A DNA stretch of 64,000 bases from Haemophilus quentini (GTDB lineage Bacteria; Pseudomonadota; Gammaproteobacteria; Enterobacterales; Pasteurellaceae). Every line of letters begins with the position of its first letter. Position 1 is the stretch's first letter. A program made the translations under genes and the position numbers. Shown in pieces: positions 52,401 to 63,108 of this stretch. Location of the stretch: positions 62,001 through 126,000 of the forward strand of contig MDJB01000001.1 in NCBI GenBank assembly GCA_001752465.1. Direction: 5' to 3'. The notes below the pieces were generated by a model. The model saw nothing but the letters and a program-made list of their open reading frames with translations, had not been told where the DNA came from and searched no databases.

Positions 52401-54444
52401 CGCCAGTCAATAAAAAGCGATTTTGATCGGTTTTACCGCTAAAAGTGATATTTAATTCACCATTTGTGCCTTTACCATCATCTTCACCAAAGTAGCCATT
52501 AAAACCATTCATTCGCTCATTGTTGATATGATTCATTACATTTATTTTGGCATCTGTTTCATTTTTACCCATATATAGCCAATCTTGATTGCTTTCTTTT
52601 CCATTACAAGGCATTTCAGCACGAGGACTAGAACCTCTTTTTAAGGCATAATATGTTCTACATTCACTACTATAATAGAGGTGTTTACCATATGGCACCG
52701 GAGTAACTCGTAATGGGTTTTCTTCATCTCGTGGCTGCATCGTATATATTTGATTAATTTGATTTAAATTTGTAATCAAATTATCCCCAGTAATAGTTAC
52801 ATTAGAGGATTTACTGGTATTGTGATTAACTAACCTAGCCCCCTCATCAATATTTCTAATGTGATCAAATTTAAGTGAATTACCGTTTAAATCTAATCGT
52901 CCCCCTCTAAATCCAAAGTAAATAGAGCTAGGAGCTACTTGTTTTTCATCTGTGAGAACAACAGTTGGGCGACCGCTTACAATTCCAAGCATAGAGAAAG
53001 CTTTAACTTTTCCCGATGAATCAGCCTCTTGTTTTAGGATAACTTTTCCATCCCCTACTTTAAGTTGCCCTTTGTTTTCTCCTTTTCCTTGAACAACTAA
53101 AGTACCTTCACCAATTTTAGCTAATCGATCATATTGAGGATTATGTACTTTCCATACAACGGTATTTCCTTTTTCGACAGATACACCAGCTCCTTTCCAA
53201 GTAGTATTATCTGAAGTGCCTTTAACTTCATAATCACCTTCAAAAAATAATCCGCCAGCACCTTGATCAATATCATTGTTTAAGGTAATTGTTCCACTTC
53301 CATTAAACGTAACATTTTTGCCATGATTAGGGTTATTTTTTCCATCAGATAAATCAACATTCAACGTTTCAGAACTATTAGAAATGACACTTGATTTGTT
53401 ATTTATAGTTTTCCAATTATATTCTGTATTAGGATTGGTCAATGAACCTGCAGTATCTCTTCTATAAACAGTTTTAGCAAAGTCAGGTTTATAAATATTC
53501 CATTCTTGCCAAGATTTTTTGTTATATCCCCCCCAGAAATCATAGGCTCCAAGGAAAAGCCATTTACCTTTATCTTTGTTATAAACAAAAAGTGGGGATC
53601 CGCTGTCTCCTAAAACAGCATAATTGGTCAGTGGATCTTGTGATAATAAGGTCTTAGGATCCCTATATCTATTGGCAACTCCAAATCCAATTAGTCCATC
53701 ATTTTCGTGATTAACTTCATAAGGTGTTCCTCCAATAGCATATCTATAAGCCTCACCAACTAAATTTAAGTCGCTACCTCCAACCTCACGATGGTCTAAA
53801 ATTAAGCTATAATTAGCTCCCTTTTTATAGACAAAAGGTGTTCCACTTCCAATCCTAACGAAAGATGAGTATTTTTCTGTATTGTTATATTCGCCTTTAG
53901 TGCTATTCGAAGTTGAAGGTTCTACAGGTATAACCTCTGTTACAAATTTATCTAATCGTGGCATATAATAATCTTCACGACGTTTTTGCTCATCTTTTGC
54001 ACTAGGAGTGGAGGGGAAATCATTTCTATTAACTGTCAAGTATCTATTTTCTTCTGATGATACATCTCGATGTTGAATGGAGTTTCCATACTTTCTCTCT
54101 CCATTTAAATTCCCAAAATGAAGTTCATCCACATTACCACCAACGTGTTTTACACCTACTACATATTGTGGATTCACCAACGTAGCAATTCGTTTATCTA
54201 CATCTACCACGCTAAAATCAATCATCGGAATACCGTTAGGTAAGGCAGTGCCCAAATCTTTATTATTTTTATCTTTTACTAGCACATTTGTTGCCCCCAC
54301 AGAGAATATTCCTTTGTTTTCTGCAAAATCACGGAATATTTGATAATCCACATCGTTTCTAACTAATGCAGCTTCTGTATAAGGGGTTAGTGCATAGGCG
54401 ACAGTTAGGGCAATAAAATTAAGTTTGAATTTTTTATTTAGCAT
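49465..54444 (-). CDS. iga: IgA1-specific serine endopeptidase autotransporter
   Basis: Type V secreted protease that cuts the hinge of human IgA1. The 1,659-residue precursor has a signal peptide ending at TEA (about residue 25). Peptidase S6 follows, with predicted triad His100 (GVKHVGG), Asp165 (PRLDKF) and Ser281 (GDSGSPLF). Then come a long beta-helix passenger, a repeat-rich Pro/Glu/Thr linker and a C-terminal beta-barrel ending EVKLSFSF. The linker has six 41-residue repeats (see separate entry), making the protein longer than the roughly 1,540 residues I recall for strain Rd. No clear terminator follows; a MITE-like element lies 45 bp downstream. Confidence 0.96.
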   Translation of the reverse strand: MLNKKFKLNFIALTVAYALTPYTEAALVRNDVDYQIFRDFAENKGIFSVGATNVLVKDKNNKDLGTALPNGIPMIDFSVVDVDKRIATLVNPQYVVGVKHVGGNVDELHFGNLNGERKYGNSIQHRDVSSEENRYLTVNRNDFPSTPSAKDEQKRREDYYMPRLDKFVTEVIPVEPSTSNSTKGEYNNTEKYSSFVRIGSGTPFVYKKGANYSLILDHREVGGSDLNLVGEAYRYAIGGTPYEVNHENDGLIGFGVANRYRDPKTLLSQDPLTNYAVLGDSGSPLFVYNKDKGKWLFLGAYDFWGGYNKKSWQEWNIYKPDFAKTVYRRDTAGSLTNPNTEYNWKTINNKSSVISNSSETLNVDLSDGKNNPNHGKNVTFNGSGTITLNNDIDQGAGGLFFEGDYEVKGTSDNTTWKGAGVSVEKGNTVVWKVHNPQYDRLAKIGEGTLVVQGKGENKGQLKVGDGKVILKQEADSSGKVKAFSMLGIVSGRPTVVLTDEKQVAPSSIYFGFRGGRLDLNGNSLKFDHIRNIDEGARLVNHNTSKSSNVTITGDNLITNLNQINQIYTMQPRDEENPLRVTPVPYGKHLYYSSECRTYYALKRGSSPRAEMPCNGKESNQDWLYMGKNETDAKINVMNHINNERMNGFNGYFGEDDGKGTNGELNITFSGKTDQNRFLLTGGTNLNGELKVEKGTLFLSGRPTPHARDIANISSTEKDQHFTENNEVVVEDDWIDRTFKATVIKVNGNATLYSGRNVANITSNVTASDNAQVHIGYKAGDTVCVRSDYTGYVTCHNGTLSTKALNSFNPTNLRGNVNLTESASFTLGKANLHGSIQAGGNSQVRLTENSKWYLTGDSNVNHLNVDNGHIRLNTAENENSVKKYNTLTVNNLSGNGHFYYLTDLTDKQGDKVVVKNSASGDFKLNVKSKTGEPNHNELTLLDASNAQKDNLNVSLVGNTVDLGAWKYELRKDNGIYRLYNSEVEKRHQTTEATQVDHKNEETVNVVDTPLPTPNSATTTNVAPKNQDNDFNRTDIGHSIVIDIPEQVMITHQSPDGEILAEYVVLKSAFNNSLDKNKKPFNGLIATEMKSSGKNAYIITYKKVEAVEPQNKPEETETSSQSEVNKSGTAQPENTVAETVTPEKHSEETAQPEVSMTNNSTQPETNKSEKSQPENTVAETVTPEKRPEETAQPEVGATDNSTQPEAGKSEKSQPENTVAETVTPEKRPEETAQPEVSVTDNATQPEAGKSEKAQPENTVIETVTPEKRPEETAQPEVSVTDNATQPEAGKSEKAQPENTAVETVTPEKRPEGTAQPEVSTTDNSTQPEAGKSEKAQPENMAAETVTPEKRPEKTAQPKSNTASTVQPELRDLISKNTNSVLSDSMAKAQFVALNVGKAISQHINQLEMNNEGQYSVWVSNSSMNENYSSSQYRRFSSQSVRNQLGLDKSVTKNIQLGGILTYVRNSNNLDEATSKTTLAQVNFYSKYYADNHWYLGIDLGYGKFQSNLQTNNNAKFDRYTTQIGLIAGKAFNIGNLGVKPSVGIRYGYLSSSNFALGQDCIRVNPISVKTTFAQLDLSYTYNLGEFSITPILSTRYDVNQGNGKINVNEYDFAYNVENQQQYNAGLKLKYHNVKLSLIGGLTKAKQAEKQKTAEVKLSFSF
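50390..51065 (-). repeat. Six 123-bp tandem repeats in the iga linker
   Basis: Five and a half to six copies of a 41-codon unit (start [20 protein letters not shown]) follow one another at exactly 123-bp spacing: the same GGTTGAG landmark occurs at 50441, 50564 and on to 51056. Copies differ slightly (NTVIE, NTAVE, NMAAE variants), most similar in the middle, as expected from unequal crossover. Being a multiple of three, copy changes keep the frame and alter only linker length. Confidence 0.9.
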
Positions 54445-54685
54445 GTTGGTTGTCCTTATAAATTGATTTTGAAAAGTAGATTTGATAGGACCAGTTTTAT
54501 ATTACGGCTATGAGGTGATTCAAATCTTGGAGATGTGTTGCGGTGTTAATTTGCCAGTTTGATTTTAGAGGCGTTTTTTACCATAAATTGTTCAAAAAAA
54601 TGAATCATATTCACTAATAAATTACTAGCTAATGATAATTATGTCTAACTTTTAAAAATTCAATTATTTTTCACCGCACTTTTAT

Positions 54686-55765
54686 CTAATCTAACGTTTT
54701 AATGATTCCATTATCGACTGAAAACATTTTTCTGTTTTCGACTTGCATCTCTTTTAATTGTTCTTGGGTAATGGCAGTAACAAACACTTGTGAACCGCTT
54801 TGTTGTAATCGTTCTGCCAACAGTGCTCGCTTATATTGATCCAATTCTGATGCAAAATCATCGATCAAAAAAATACAATGGCGTTGCTTTTCTTTCATTA
54901 AATGCTCGCCTTGAGCCAGTCTTAATGCGCACATTAAAAGTTTAAGTTGTCCACGAGAAAGCACATCTTCTACTGGCAACCCTTGTGCTTTGAAACGAAA
55001 ATCAGCTTTTTGAGGTCCAGAAAATGTGTAATTTAAGGCGCGATCTCGTTCAAAATTTTGCTCAAGAATCTCAGCGTAATCGGTATTTTTTTCCCATCCT
55101 TGATGAAAGCTGACATTAATTTCTAATTCAGGGAGGAATAGTTGGCAAGTTTGCTCGATTTCGGGGCGCAGCGCTTCTGCATATTCGGCACGCCATTGAC
55201 TCACTTGATGAGCGAGTTTGGCAAGTTCGACATCCCAAACTTTAATAGCGGAGTAGGGCTGATTTTGTGCAAGCGCTGCATTTCTTTGTTTGAGTAATCG
55301 ATTAAGGTTGCTCCAAGAAGCATAAAAACTTGTTTGATGGTGAAAAAGTCCCCAATCCAAAAATGCTCGTCGATAACTTGGCCCACCATTGAGTAAGGTT
55401 AACCCTTCTGGGGTGATTAATTGCATTGGCAAAAGATGAGCAAGATCGGAAATTTTATTGCCATCTTCACCGTTAATTTTTACTAACGTGTTGCCTTGAC
55501 GAAGTTTTTGTAATCCTACTGACCATTGATGTTGGCTTTCTTGGATTTGTCCAAATAGGGTAAAGTGAGGTTCGTCGTAAGAAATGATGCGATTTGTTAC
55601 CGCACTTTTGAATGAGCGTCCGTGACCAAGATAAAAAATGGCTTCTAATAAGCTTGTTTTCCCGCTGCCATTGTTGCCGACCAAAAAGTTAAAGCCGGGA
55701 TCAAAATCAAGATCCACGGCTGTTAAGTTACGAAATTTTTCGACCAGTAAGCGCGAAATCGCCAT
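54686..55765 (-). CDS. recF: DNA replication and repair protein RecF
   Basis: SMC-like ATPase that helps load RecA at gaps. The 359-residue protein has Walker A VGNNGSGKTSLLEAI, the signature VLSRGQLKLLMCAL and Walker B IFLIDDFASELD. It lies one base after dnaN. An uptake signal lies at 55599-55607 and another just after the stop (54673-54681). Confidence 0.96.
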   Translation of the reverse strand: MAISRLLVEKFRNLTAVDLDFDPGFNFLVGNNGSGKTSLLEAIFYLGHGRSFKSAVTNRIISYDEPHFTLFGQIQESQHQWSVGLQKLRQGNTLVKINGEDGNKISDLAHLLPMQLITPEGLTLLNGGPSYRRAFLDWGLFHHQTSFYASWSNLNRLLKQRNAALAQNQPYSAIKVWDVELAKLAHQVSQWRAEYAEALRPEIEQTCQLFLPELEINVSFHQGWEKNTDYAEILEQNFERDRALNYTFSGPQKADFRFKAQGLPVEDVLSRGQLKLLMCALRLAQGEHLMKEKQRHCIFLIDDFASELDQYKRALLAERLQQSGSQVFVTAITQEQLKEMQVENRKMFSVDNGIIKTLD

Positions 55766-55766
55766 A

Positions 55767-56867
55767 TTATAAACGCATTGGCATAATTACATATTCGCTA
55801 CTGCTGTCTTCGCAGTTTTCGATTAAGCAACTAGAGGAAGCATCAGTTAGGCGCATGCGAACTTGATTGCATTTAAGCGCATTTAGCACATCAAGAATAT
55901 AGGTGACATTAAAGCCGACCTCTAATTCTTCGCCATTGTAATTGACATCGACGATTTCTTCCGCTTCTTCATGTTCGGTGTTGGAGGCAGTAATTTTTAG
56001 TTGGTTTTCGCTTAAGTTTAAACGCACGCTACGCACGCGCTCATTCGATAAAATTGATGCGCGAACAAAGGCTTGTTTAAGAATTTCCCAGCTGCCTTCG
56101 ACAATTTTCGTCGTGTTACGAGGCAGCACTCGGCGATAGTCAGGAAAACGACCATCAATTAATTTTGATGTAAATACAATGTTTTTTAAATGGATACGTA
56201 AATTGTTAGTACCGATTTGTAAACGCGCTGGTTCATCGCTTGTTTCTAATAAACGAACAAGTTCTAACACGCCTTTACGCGGTAAAATCACAGAATGATT
56301 TTGTAATTCTTGTTCAAGTGAGATAGTACACACCGCAAGTCTATGACCATCTGTCGCCACGGTACGCAATAAATTGCCTTCTGTTTCAAACTTCATGCCA
56401 TTTAAGAAATAGCGGGCATCTTGGTTTGCCATAGAAAATTGAGTGGCTTCAATTAAACGGCGCAAGGTATTTTGCGGTAGTTCAAAATCCACTTCAGACT
56501 GCCAATCTGTGAGGTTGGGATATTCTTCTGCAGGTTGAGTTGTGAGTGTAAAACGGCTACGCCCAGACTGCACTAATGCACGGTCTTCTTCAAAAGTAAC
56601 CGTGATTTCTGAATCATCAGATAAAGTGCGGCAAATATCTAAGAATTTTTTTGCTGGAATCGTAAAGGTGCCATTTTCAGAAGACGATGAAAGCTGAGTT
56701 TGACTAGAGAGTTCAACTTCTAAATCTGTGCCTGTGATAGTCAATCTATTGTCTTCAATTTGCAACAACACATTGTTTAATACAGGAATGTTTGGACGAC
56801 TACTCAATACGCCACATACTTGTTGCAACGGTTTTAATAAATTTTCTCTTGAAATACTAAATTGCAT
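55767..56867 (-). CDS. dnaN: DNA polymerase III beta subunit (sliding clamp)
   Basis: Ring-shaped processivity clamp, 366 residues. It begins MQFSISRENLLKPLQQVCGVLSSRPNIPVL (in two parts) and ends with the clamp C-terminus YVIMPMRL. Three similar domains of about 120 residues fit the length. It is 12 bp after dnaA and 1 bp before recF, the ancestral dnaA-dnaN-recF order. Confidence 0.97.
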   Translation of the reverse strand: MQFSISRENLLKPLQQVCGVLSSRPNIPVLNNVLLQIEDNRLTITGTDLEVELSSQTQLSSSSENGTFTIPAKKFLDICRTLSDDSEITVTFEEDRALVQSGRSRFTLTTQPAEEYPNLTDWQSEVDFELPQNTLRRLIEATQFSMANQDARYFLNGMKFETEGNLLRTVATDGHRLAVCTISLEQELQNHSVILPRKGVLELVRLLETSDEPARLQIGTNNLRIHLKNIVFTSKLIDGRFPDYRRVLPRNTTKIVEGSWEILKQAFVRASILSNERVRSVRLNLSENQLKITASNTEHEEAEEIVDVNYNGEELEVGFNVTYILDVLNALKCNQVRMRLTDASSSCLIENCEDSSSEYVIMPMRL

Positions 56868-56879
56868 TGCGTTCTCCTT

Positions 56880-58244
56880 TTATGCGGATAAAGTGCGAAT
56901 TAAATTCGCCCAATCTTCTTGAATACTATTATCTTGCTCGCGGAATTTTGGTACTTCGCGGCAAGCGTTTAATACGGTCGTGTGATCACGGTCAAAGGCA
57001 CGACCGATTTCTGGCAAACTGCGGTTTGTTAATTCTTTTGCTAATGCCATTGCAATTTGGCGTGGACGAGTCACTGAGCGCGCACGACTTTTTGATTTTA
57101 AATCTGAAACCTTAATTCGATAATATTCAGCCACTACCTTTTGAATGTTTTCAATGGTAACCAAGCGTTCTTGAAGAGCCAAAATATCTTTTAAGGTGTC
57201 ACGCACGAAATCAATATCAATGTCGCCACCTTTGAAGTCTTGCATTGCTTTCACTCGATTTAACGCCCCTTCGAGTTCACGCACGTTGGTACGCAAGCGT
57301 TGAGCAATGAAGAAAGCAACTTCTTCTGGCAAGTTCATATTATGTTCTTCCGCCTTTTTCAATAAAATCGCTACACGCGTTTCAAGATCGGGCGGCTCAA
57401 TAGCTGTTGTTAAGCCCCAGCCAAAACGTGATTTTAAACGTTCTTCAATTTTCTCAATTTCTTTAGGGTAACGATCTGATGTTAAGATAATTTGGCGACC
57501 AGTTTCAAATAAGTTATTGAATATATGGAAGAATTCTTCTTGAGTTTTTTCTTTTTCTGCAAAAAATTGAATGTCATCCACTAAAAGTGCGTCGAGAGAA
57601 CGATAGAATTTTTTGAACTGATCCATTTTATTATCACGTACTGCTTTTACCATATGTTGCATAAAGTTATTTGCGTGAATATAAAGCACACGCGCATTCG
57701 GTTTATTGGCTAAAATGCCGTTACCAATCGCGTGTAACAAGTGGGTTTTCCCTAAGCCTGTACCACCATATAAAAAGAAAGGATTGGCCGAAGGTTCGCC
57801 TGGTGCTTGAGCAAGTTTTTGACCGACTGCACGTGCGAGTTGGTTCGATTTACCTTCAACAAAGTTATCAAATAAGTGTTTAGTATTGAGATGGGATTCA
57901 AATTTTACTGAAGCACTAGATTCAGCTTGAAAATCTACCGCACTTTCTGTTTTAGGATTGCCACTTGGTGCACTGTCCACTACTTTAGGTGCAGGTTTGA
58001 CCCCTTCTTTTAAAGAAATGCAAAGTTCAGGATTTTGTGCAAGTGTTTGACAAATTTGCTGGATTTGTGCGAGATAATGAGTTTCCACCCAACCTTTCAC
58101 AAACATATTAGAAGCATATAAAACAATGTGGTTATCCGCCACCACATCAGCCTGTAAAGGACGAAGCCAAGTGCTAAGATCGCTGGCTGAAACTTGATCT
58201 TGAAGTTGTAACAGGCAACTTTGCCAAAGATTTGAGAGAGTCAC
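56880..58244 (-). CDS. dnaA: Chromosomal replication initiator DnaA
   Basis: Initiator ATPase of 454 residues. Domain I is at 1-85, a variable linker at about 86-120 ([16 protein letters not shown]), the AAA+ domain has [16 protein letters not shown] and LLVDDIQFF, and domain IV ends with the DNA-binding [25 protein letters not shown] (two parts) and [11 protein letters not shown] see no cluster of TTATCCACA boxes or AT-rich origin in the spacer to tbpA, consistent with my recollection that oriC lies elsewhere in H. influenzae. An uptake signal is inside the linker (57937-57945) and another upstream (58277-58285). Confidence 0.97.
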   Translation of the reverse strand: MTLSNLWQSCLLQLQDQVSASDLSTWLRPLQADVVADNHIVLYASNMFVKGWVETHYLAQIQQICQTLAQNPELCISLKEGVKPAPKVVDSAPSGNPKTESAVDFQAESSASVKFESHLNTKHLFDNFVEGKSNQLARAVGQKLAQAPGEPSANPFFLYGGTGLGKTHLLHAIGNGILANKPNARVLYIHANNFMQHMVKAVRDNKMDQFKKFYRSLDALLVDDIQFFAEKEKTQEEFFHIFNNLFETGRQIILTSDRYPKEIEKIEERLKSRFGWGLTTAIEPPDLETRVAILLKKAEEHNMNLPEEVAFFIAQRLRTNVRELEGALNRVKAMQDFKGGDIDIDFVRDTLKDILALQERLVTIENIQKVVAEYYRIKVSDLKSKSRARSVTRPRQIAMALAKELTNRSLPEIGRAFDRDHTTVLNACREVPKFREQDNSIQEDWANLIRTLSA

Positions 58245-58374
58245 AAAAGGATCCTTGTTGTTTTTGTAATAGAGAAAAGTGCGGTAAAAATTGTCGGAGA
58301 TTTTACAATAAATGCGTGGAAAGATCTTCTAAAAAATCCAAGTTTGGTTTTTCACTTAAGCAGATTATAGAACA

Positions 58375-58430
58375 GAAAAAGATGCGCCAGTAAGGTATAG
58401 ATATAGCATGTCTAGTCCATCTGGCGCATT
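58375..58430 (-). terminator. Terminator of tbpBA
   Basis: ATGCGCCAG (58382-58390) and CTGGCGCAT (58421-58429) form a 9-bp G+C-rich stem with a 30-base loop. On the minus strand it is followed by CTTTTTCTG. It begins 6 bp after the tbpA stop. Confidence 0.75.
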
Positions 58431-58435
58431 TTAAT

Positions 58436-61120
58436 TTAGAATTTCATTTCTAATGTTAAGGTATAGTTTCGTCCTGATGCTGCGTAGCGAGTATAGTTAC
58501 CAACATTTTGATGTTGATTGACCGCACCTTGTGCTGTTTGACGCACCGCTTCCCAAGTAACATAGCGATAGTTGAATAAATTATATATCCCTAATCGAAG
58601 CATAATATTTTTATTCACCATGTAATAACCCGATACATCTAAGATATGCCATGCCCGAGTAAGTTTTCTTGTTGATTTTACATTCCTTGAATTGTTACCC
58701 AATGCACGTTGTCCTAACAATTCATTTTGAGATTTTGCTTTTGATTGAGTAAACATTGTATTAATTCCCCAAGTATTACTTGGATGATCATAGCCTAAAC
58801 CAATGATATAACGGCTGGGCTGAATGGCATCAAATAAATAACTGCTTACGGAGGCCAAACCAGCATTGATTTTTTGATCTTTAACTTTTACTCGGTTATA
58901 AGCAAATGTTGCATACCAACCGTAGGGAATACGTTTCCATAAACCATTAAAATCTAATTGCGCAGTTATATTTATGCCAACTAATTTTGCATTTTGTGCA
59001 TTATGATATCCATAATTGCCCTTTCCAACTCCCTTTTTATTAAGTTCTTCAGCAAAGGCGATAAGATTTCGATAAGCATTACTAAAATGACTGATCTCAA
59101 TATTACCAAAGTCCCCTTTTAGAGCGATACCGAACTCTTGGTTACGAGATGTTTCAGGTTTAAATTTACCTACATAAACATCGGTATTATTGCCACCATA
59201 CCGCCATCCATACATTTCAGCAAAACTAGGATTTCTAAACCCAGTAGAAAGGCGATAAGAAAGATCAAGCCATTCGGTTGGTTTTATGACAATACCAGTA
59301 TTCCAAGAGAAATTTTTAAATTTACCAACACTAATAGTTGATTCATTAGCTGTTGTACGAGATACGTCATACCGAATACCTACTCCTAAATCAACGTATT
59401 TCCCTAATGCCATATTATTGCGTGCTGCGAAATAATAATTTTTCCCTTTAATTAACCGCACTTTACAGCCTCTGTAATTAGAGGACTTACCTTGATAATC
59501 ACAAGAATCTTGTCCTGCAAAATATGCTTTTGGTTTCGGGTATAAGTAAGGTTTTGAGGGTAAACCATTTCTTGTTTCACCAGTCTTTGAAATACTATCT
59601 GCCGTAGCGATAACACGTCGAGTTAAATAATCTTTGTGCTGAAGCATTGAAGTGAAGTCATCAAAACCAAGATTGAAAGCAATTTGTTGAGTAAACCAAT
59701 CCAGTTTAATCTTTTTCTCTAAATCTAATTGCAGCATGTTATGTTTTTCTTTATAAACATTTCTATCAGAATGATAGTATGAATAAGGTTTATCAAGTGT
59801 TGGACGGCAATTCTTACTTGGATTAGGATAAAGACTGCAGTGCGTATGTTGCATATAACTGTCAAGTATAATGTTTTGTTGATTAGCACTTAACACTGCT
59901 TTGTCAATGATTCCCACTTTGTTCTTATTTTCGTAAATATATTCAATACCTACACGCTGTTTTCTATGGTGTTCATCAAAATAAAGACCACTTGCATATT
60001 TAACGCCTCGACCATCTCCAATATGTTGGTATGCACCATAATCTTGCATGGGATAAAAAGGTCGACTGCTTAAATCACGCTCTTCTGTTGGTCTTAAATA
60101 AGCGGGAAATGTCATATCACGGATATCAAATTTTTGTTGTGTTAATTCAAAAATACCACCGATATAGTGTTGTTCAGAAAAATGATAACCTCCTCTTAAA
60201 AACCAAGACTGGCTTTCATATTTCATTGGATTAGGTTTGATACGGTTAGCCCCCGTATAATCTGAAACGCTTACGGTTTCGCTTTGGGAGGATAACTTCG
60301 CAGGTGGTTTGGCTGAAGTTATACAACTGTCATAATCATTTGGACACTCATCTTGTATCACAAAGTATCCATAAGATGTATCTGTTGTGGCGATTAAGCG
60401 ATCATAACTTTGTACGCCTTTTAATGCATCTTTATGGACTTGGGTTTCCTCCGAATTTCGTTGAGTGTAAATGGCGACCCCTTCAAATCCCCCTTGTTTT
60501 CCAGCTACAGCTAAAGAATGGGTAAAGCCTTTATTTTTGCTTGAATAAGCATTTTTAGTTTGAATTCCCCATGATTTGTCTCCTTCTAAGATATCGGCTG
60601 CTGATTTGCTTTGAAATGTTACAGAACCAGCTAGTGCCCCATTACCATACTCAGAAGAACTGCCTCCTTTGCTTATTTCGACGGCTTTTACATTTTCATA
60701 TTCAATTTCATTAATTGCACCAGTGCCAGAATATCCTGAACGAGCAACTAACGGACTTTGGACAACATAAGATTGCGTTTGAGGTAAACCATCTACTAAT
60801 AAAGCAACTCTATTTCTGTCCATACCACGAATAGAATATCCAGAACTTGCACCGCGGCCTTGTTCTACAACTGAAATGCCAGGATCATAGCGAGTTAGAT
60901 CTCGAATATTTAATACTTGCTCTCGGCTAATACTTTCGCTAGTTTTGATAATTTTTCCGAGACCTGTTACTTCATTATCTTTACGATCTCTTATTTTTTC
61001 TGCAGTGACTGATATAGTTTCTAATTCTGTATCTTTTGTGCTTTTAGTTTCTGCTTTTACATAGTGTGAAATTAAAATGCAAGAGAGCATGCTTAAGCAA
61101 AAATAGGATTTTTTAGTCAT
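58436..61120 (-). CDS. tbpA: Transferrin-binding protein A, TonB-dependent receptor
   Basis: Outer-membrane channel that strips and imports iron from human transferrin with TonB energy. I place the start at 61120 (MTKKSYFCLSMLSCILISHY), where AGAGAGGAACTG precedes the ATG; the longer reading from 61189 runs into tbpB. This gives 894 residues. A signal peptide ends near VKA, a TonB box follows (ELETISVTAEK), then a plug (SGYSIRGMDRNRVALLVDG) and a 22-strand-type barrel ending YTLTLEMKF. It lies 13 bp after tbpB. Normal length and no lesions, unlike the siderophore receptors near 9-14 kb. Confidence 0.96.
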   Translation of the reverse strand: MTKKSYFCLSMLSCILISHYVKAETKSTKDTELETISVTAEKIRDRKDNEVTGLGKIIKTSESISREQVLNIRDLTRYDPGISVVEQGRGASSGYSIRGMDRNRVALLVDGLPQTQSYVVQSPLVARSGYSGTGAINEIEYENVKAVEISKGGSSSEYGNGALAGSVTFQSKSAADILEGDKSWGIQTKNAYSSKNKGFTHSLAVAGKQGGFEGVAIYTQRNSEETQVHKDALKGVQSYDRLIATTDTSYGYFVIQDECPNDYDSCITSAKPPAKLSSQSETVSVSDYTGANRIKPNPMKYESQSWFLRGGYHFSEQHYIGGIFELTQQKFDIRDMTFPAYLRPTEERDLSSRPFYPMQDYGAYQHIGDGRGVKYASGLYFDEHHRKQRVGIEYIYENKNKVGIIDKAVLSANQQNIILDSYMQHTHCSLYPNPSKNCRPTLDKPYSYYHSDRNVYKEKHNMLQLDLEKKIKLDWFTQQIAFNLGFDDFTSMLQHKDYLTRRVIATADSISKTGETRNGLPSKPYLYPKPKAYFAGQDSCDYQGKSSNYRGCKVRLIKGKNYYFAARNNMALGKYVDLGVGIRYDVSRTTANESTISVGKFKNFSWNTGIVIKPTEWLDLSYRLSTGFRNPSFAEMYGWRYGGNNTDVYVGKFKPETSRNQEFGIALKGDFGNIEISHFSNAYRNLIAFAEELNKKGVGKGNYGYHNAQNAKLVGINITAQLDFNGLWKRIPYGWYATFAYNRVKVKDQKINAGLASVSSYLFDAIQPSRYIIGLGYDHPSNTWGINTMFTQSKAKSQNELLGQRALGNNSRNVKSTRKLTRAWHILDVSGYYMVNKNIMLRLGIYNLFNYRYVTWEAVRQTAQGAVNQHQNVGNYTRYAASGRNYTLTLEMKF

Positions 61121-61133
61121 TTTCAGTTCCTCT

Positions 61134-63011
61134 CTATTTTGTTTTTTCGATTTGATGTTTAGCACCAAAGACAACTGCCGCTCTTGCATTTTCTGAATTG
61201 GATGATGAAGATACGACTGAGGAATTTTCAGAATTTGTAGCTGTAGTATTTTTTCCGTTATAGGTGAAGTATCCTCCTAATTCAGAAGCATGAGGTCCAT
61301 AAAATGCCCCATTTACGTCAGTTGTAATATTAATTTTGGCATTTTGAGTTTGACTATTTTTACCATCTATTACTAAATCTTTTGCGGTTGCTGTACCAGT
61401 GAAGGCATTACCACTATTTTTAAAGGTAGCATCAATGTTAAAAACGGTATTTTGCGTGTCTGCACGTTTTAACTCACCTTTTAATGTTTTATTGTCAAAA
61501 TTAACATCAAAATCAGAAACACCACTTTTATCTCGCTGTTTATCTCCAGTAGTTGAGTAAGATGTCGTACCATCACTAATATAACCAAACCAACTACCAT
61601 GATATTTAGCACTTCCTTTTTTAGGCATTTCGGCATTGGCAGTACGATGTCCTAACAAAAACTGGTGGTATTGTTTTGTTTGATCTGTGTTGTTTTTATC
61701 TTTGGTAGGTTTATCCTCATAATACATACCAAATTTTACATAGTTTAGATTATTGCAACATGCTTCCACTTTATAGCTTTTATTTCCAATATCGTGATGT
61801 TTACTCGTTACGAAGTCATCAGTATTTTCTTCAGGTAAAAGAGGAACAGGGTAATTATCAATTAAAAGATAATCAGCTTCACCAAAACTTGGTATATCTT
61901 TCGTCGTAAAGTTTTCTGCATTGGTTTTTGTATTGGCTGTTGCATCAGTTGTTTTAAAAGTAGTTAGCTTGCCATCAATTAAGGTTTCTCTGGATAACGC
62001 TTTGTTTTCTGGGGTTTGTGGAGTTTCTTTAGCGCTAAATACCCCAAAAACTCGGTTATCGCCAGCTAAAAACTTTCCTCCTAATTCTTCACCTTTAGGC
62101 CCATAAAAACCACCTTCTAATACGCCCTCACTAGTAAAAGGATGTTCTGTGGAATCTTTTTGAGCAGGATTTACTTTACCTCTGAATCTATTACTATAAA
62201 TATTGGCATCTATATCATAGAGTTTTTCCTTTTTATATTCTTGATTATTAGTTTTTCTTTTGGTGTAAAACAGTTCTCCTGTCAGTTTTTTAGTCCCAAA
62301 ATCTGCACTAAATTCACTCACTAGCCCCTTCTCTCTCCCCTCATTATTTTCAACTTCTAAATCTATATCGCTAGGCGTTGCACTACGTCTAGAATAAGCT
62401 TGACCGCCAGAATTTCTCAACAATTCATAAGTCTTGCCATTTTGAGTTGCAGTAATAAAATCCCAAGTTCCTTTATACTTTGCTACGCCATTTACAGGTA
62501 ATGTAGTGGCTGTTTGATTACCAAAGTAATACGCATATCCATAGAAACCTAAATACCACTTGTTATTTGGTAAATCTTGTAGACTCCACGATGGAATATA
62601 ATAAAGCCCTGAATATACATATCGCTGCCCATGATGATTTTCTGTTGCCTGTGTTGCCAAAGGTTCCTCAATTGAGCCAATTGGATTTGTACTGTATTTA
62701 TTTTCTTTTTCAACATCATCTTTAATCGTAGAAAGTGAGGAAAAATATGATATATAGTCATTTTCATTTAAGAGACTAGGTTCTTTATTACCACGAAGAT
62801 TCTGAGCCACTAACTTCATCCCTCCTCCTAAAGAAGGAATGGACAACTTTTGCAAATTAGATTTTGTTCTTTGATTCGAGGTATCGTCTTGATAACGTGG
62901 TTTAGAAGAGGGGGTATTAGAGACGTCATCTACATCAAAAGAGCCACCTCCCCCGCTACAAGCACTTAATAAAAGGGAAAGTCCACCAGAGATAAGAGGT
63001 ACAGATTTCAT
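61134..63011 (-). CDS. tbpB: Transferrin-binding protein B, surface lipoprotein
   Basis: Surface lipoprotein that captures iron-loaded transferrin and hands it to TbpA. The 625-residue precursor opens MKSVPLISGGLSLLLSAC (lipidated Cys18), then a Gly-rich anchor GGGGSFDVDD. Two TbpB-type lobes follow, each with a GxFYGPxxxELGG motif (GFYGPKGEELGGKF in lobe N and AFYGPHASELGGYF in lobe C). Such lipoproteins depend on Slam for surface display, and a Slam-like gene is divergent from it. Expected to be antigenically variable. Confidence 0.96.
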   Translation of the reverse strand: MKSVPLISGGLSLLLSACSGGGGSFDVDDVSNTPSSKPRYQDDTSNQRTKSNLQKLSIPSLGGGMKLVAQNLRGNKEPSLLNENDYISYFSSLSTIKDDVEKENKYSTNPIGSIEEPLATQATENHHGQRYVYSGLYYIPSWSLQDLPNNKWYLGFYGYAYYFGNQTATTLPVNGVAKYKGTWDFITATQNGKTYELLRNSGGQAYSRRSATPSDIDLEVENNEGREKGLVSEFSADFGTKKLTGELFYTKRKTNNQEYKKEKLYDIDANIYSNRFRGKVNPAQKDSTEHPFTSEGVLEGGFYGPKGEELGGKFLAGDNRVFGVFSAKETPQTPENKALSRETLIDGKLTTFKTTDATANTKTNAENFTTKDIPSFGEADYLLIDNYPVPLLPEENTDDFVTSKHHDIGNKSYKVEACCNNLNYVKFGMYYEDKPTKDKNNTDQTKQYHQFLLGHRTANAEMPKKGSAKYHGSWFGYISDGTTSYSTTGDKQRDKSGVSDFDVNFDNKTLKGELKRADTQNTVFNIDATFKNSGNAFTGTATAKDLVIDGKNSQTQNAKINITTDVNGAFYGPHASELGGYFTYNGKNTTATNSENSSVVSSSSNSENARAAVVFGAKHQIEKTK

Positions 63012-63035
63012 AGAATTATATTCTTATATAAAATT

Positions 63036-63054
63036 GATAATTGTTCGCATTATC
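63036..63054. promoter_or_regulatory. Fur box between tbpB and the divergent Slam gene
   Basis: GATAATTGTTCGCATTATC matches the 19-bp Fur consensus at 14 positions, with both outer hexamers intact. It lies 25 bp before tbpB and 55 bp before the Slam-type gene, so one site could repress both directions when iron is plentiful. Confidence 0.75.
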
Positions 63055-63108
63055 ATTTTTTTATTGTAATAATGTCAACTTAGAATTTTTTAAGTTCATG
63101 GATAAAAT

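Noticed and set aside
58245-58435. oriC next to dnaA
   Set aside because: The spacer has no DnaA-box cluster or AT-rich unwinding region that I can see, and I recall the H. influenzae origin lying elsewhere.
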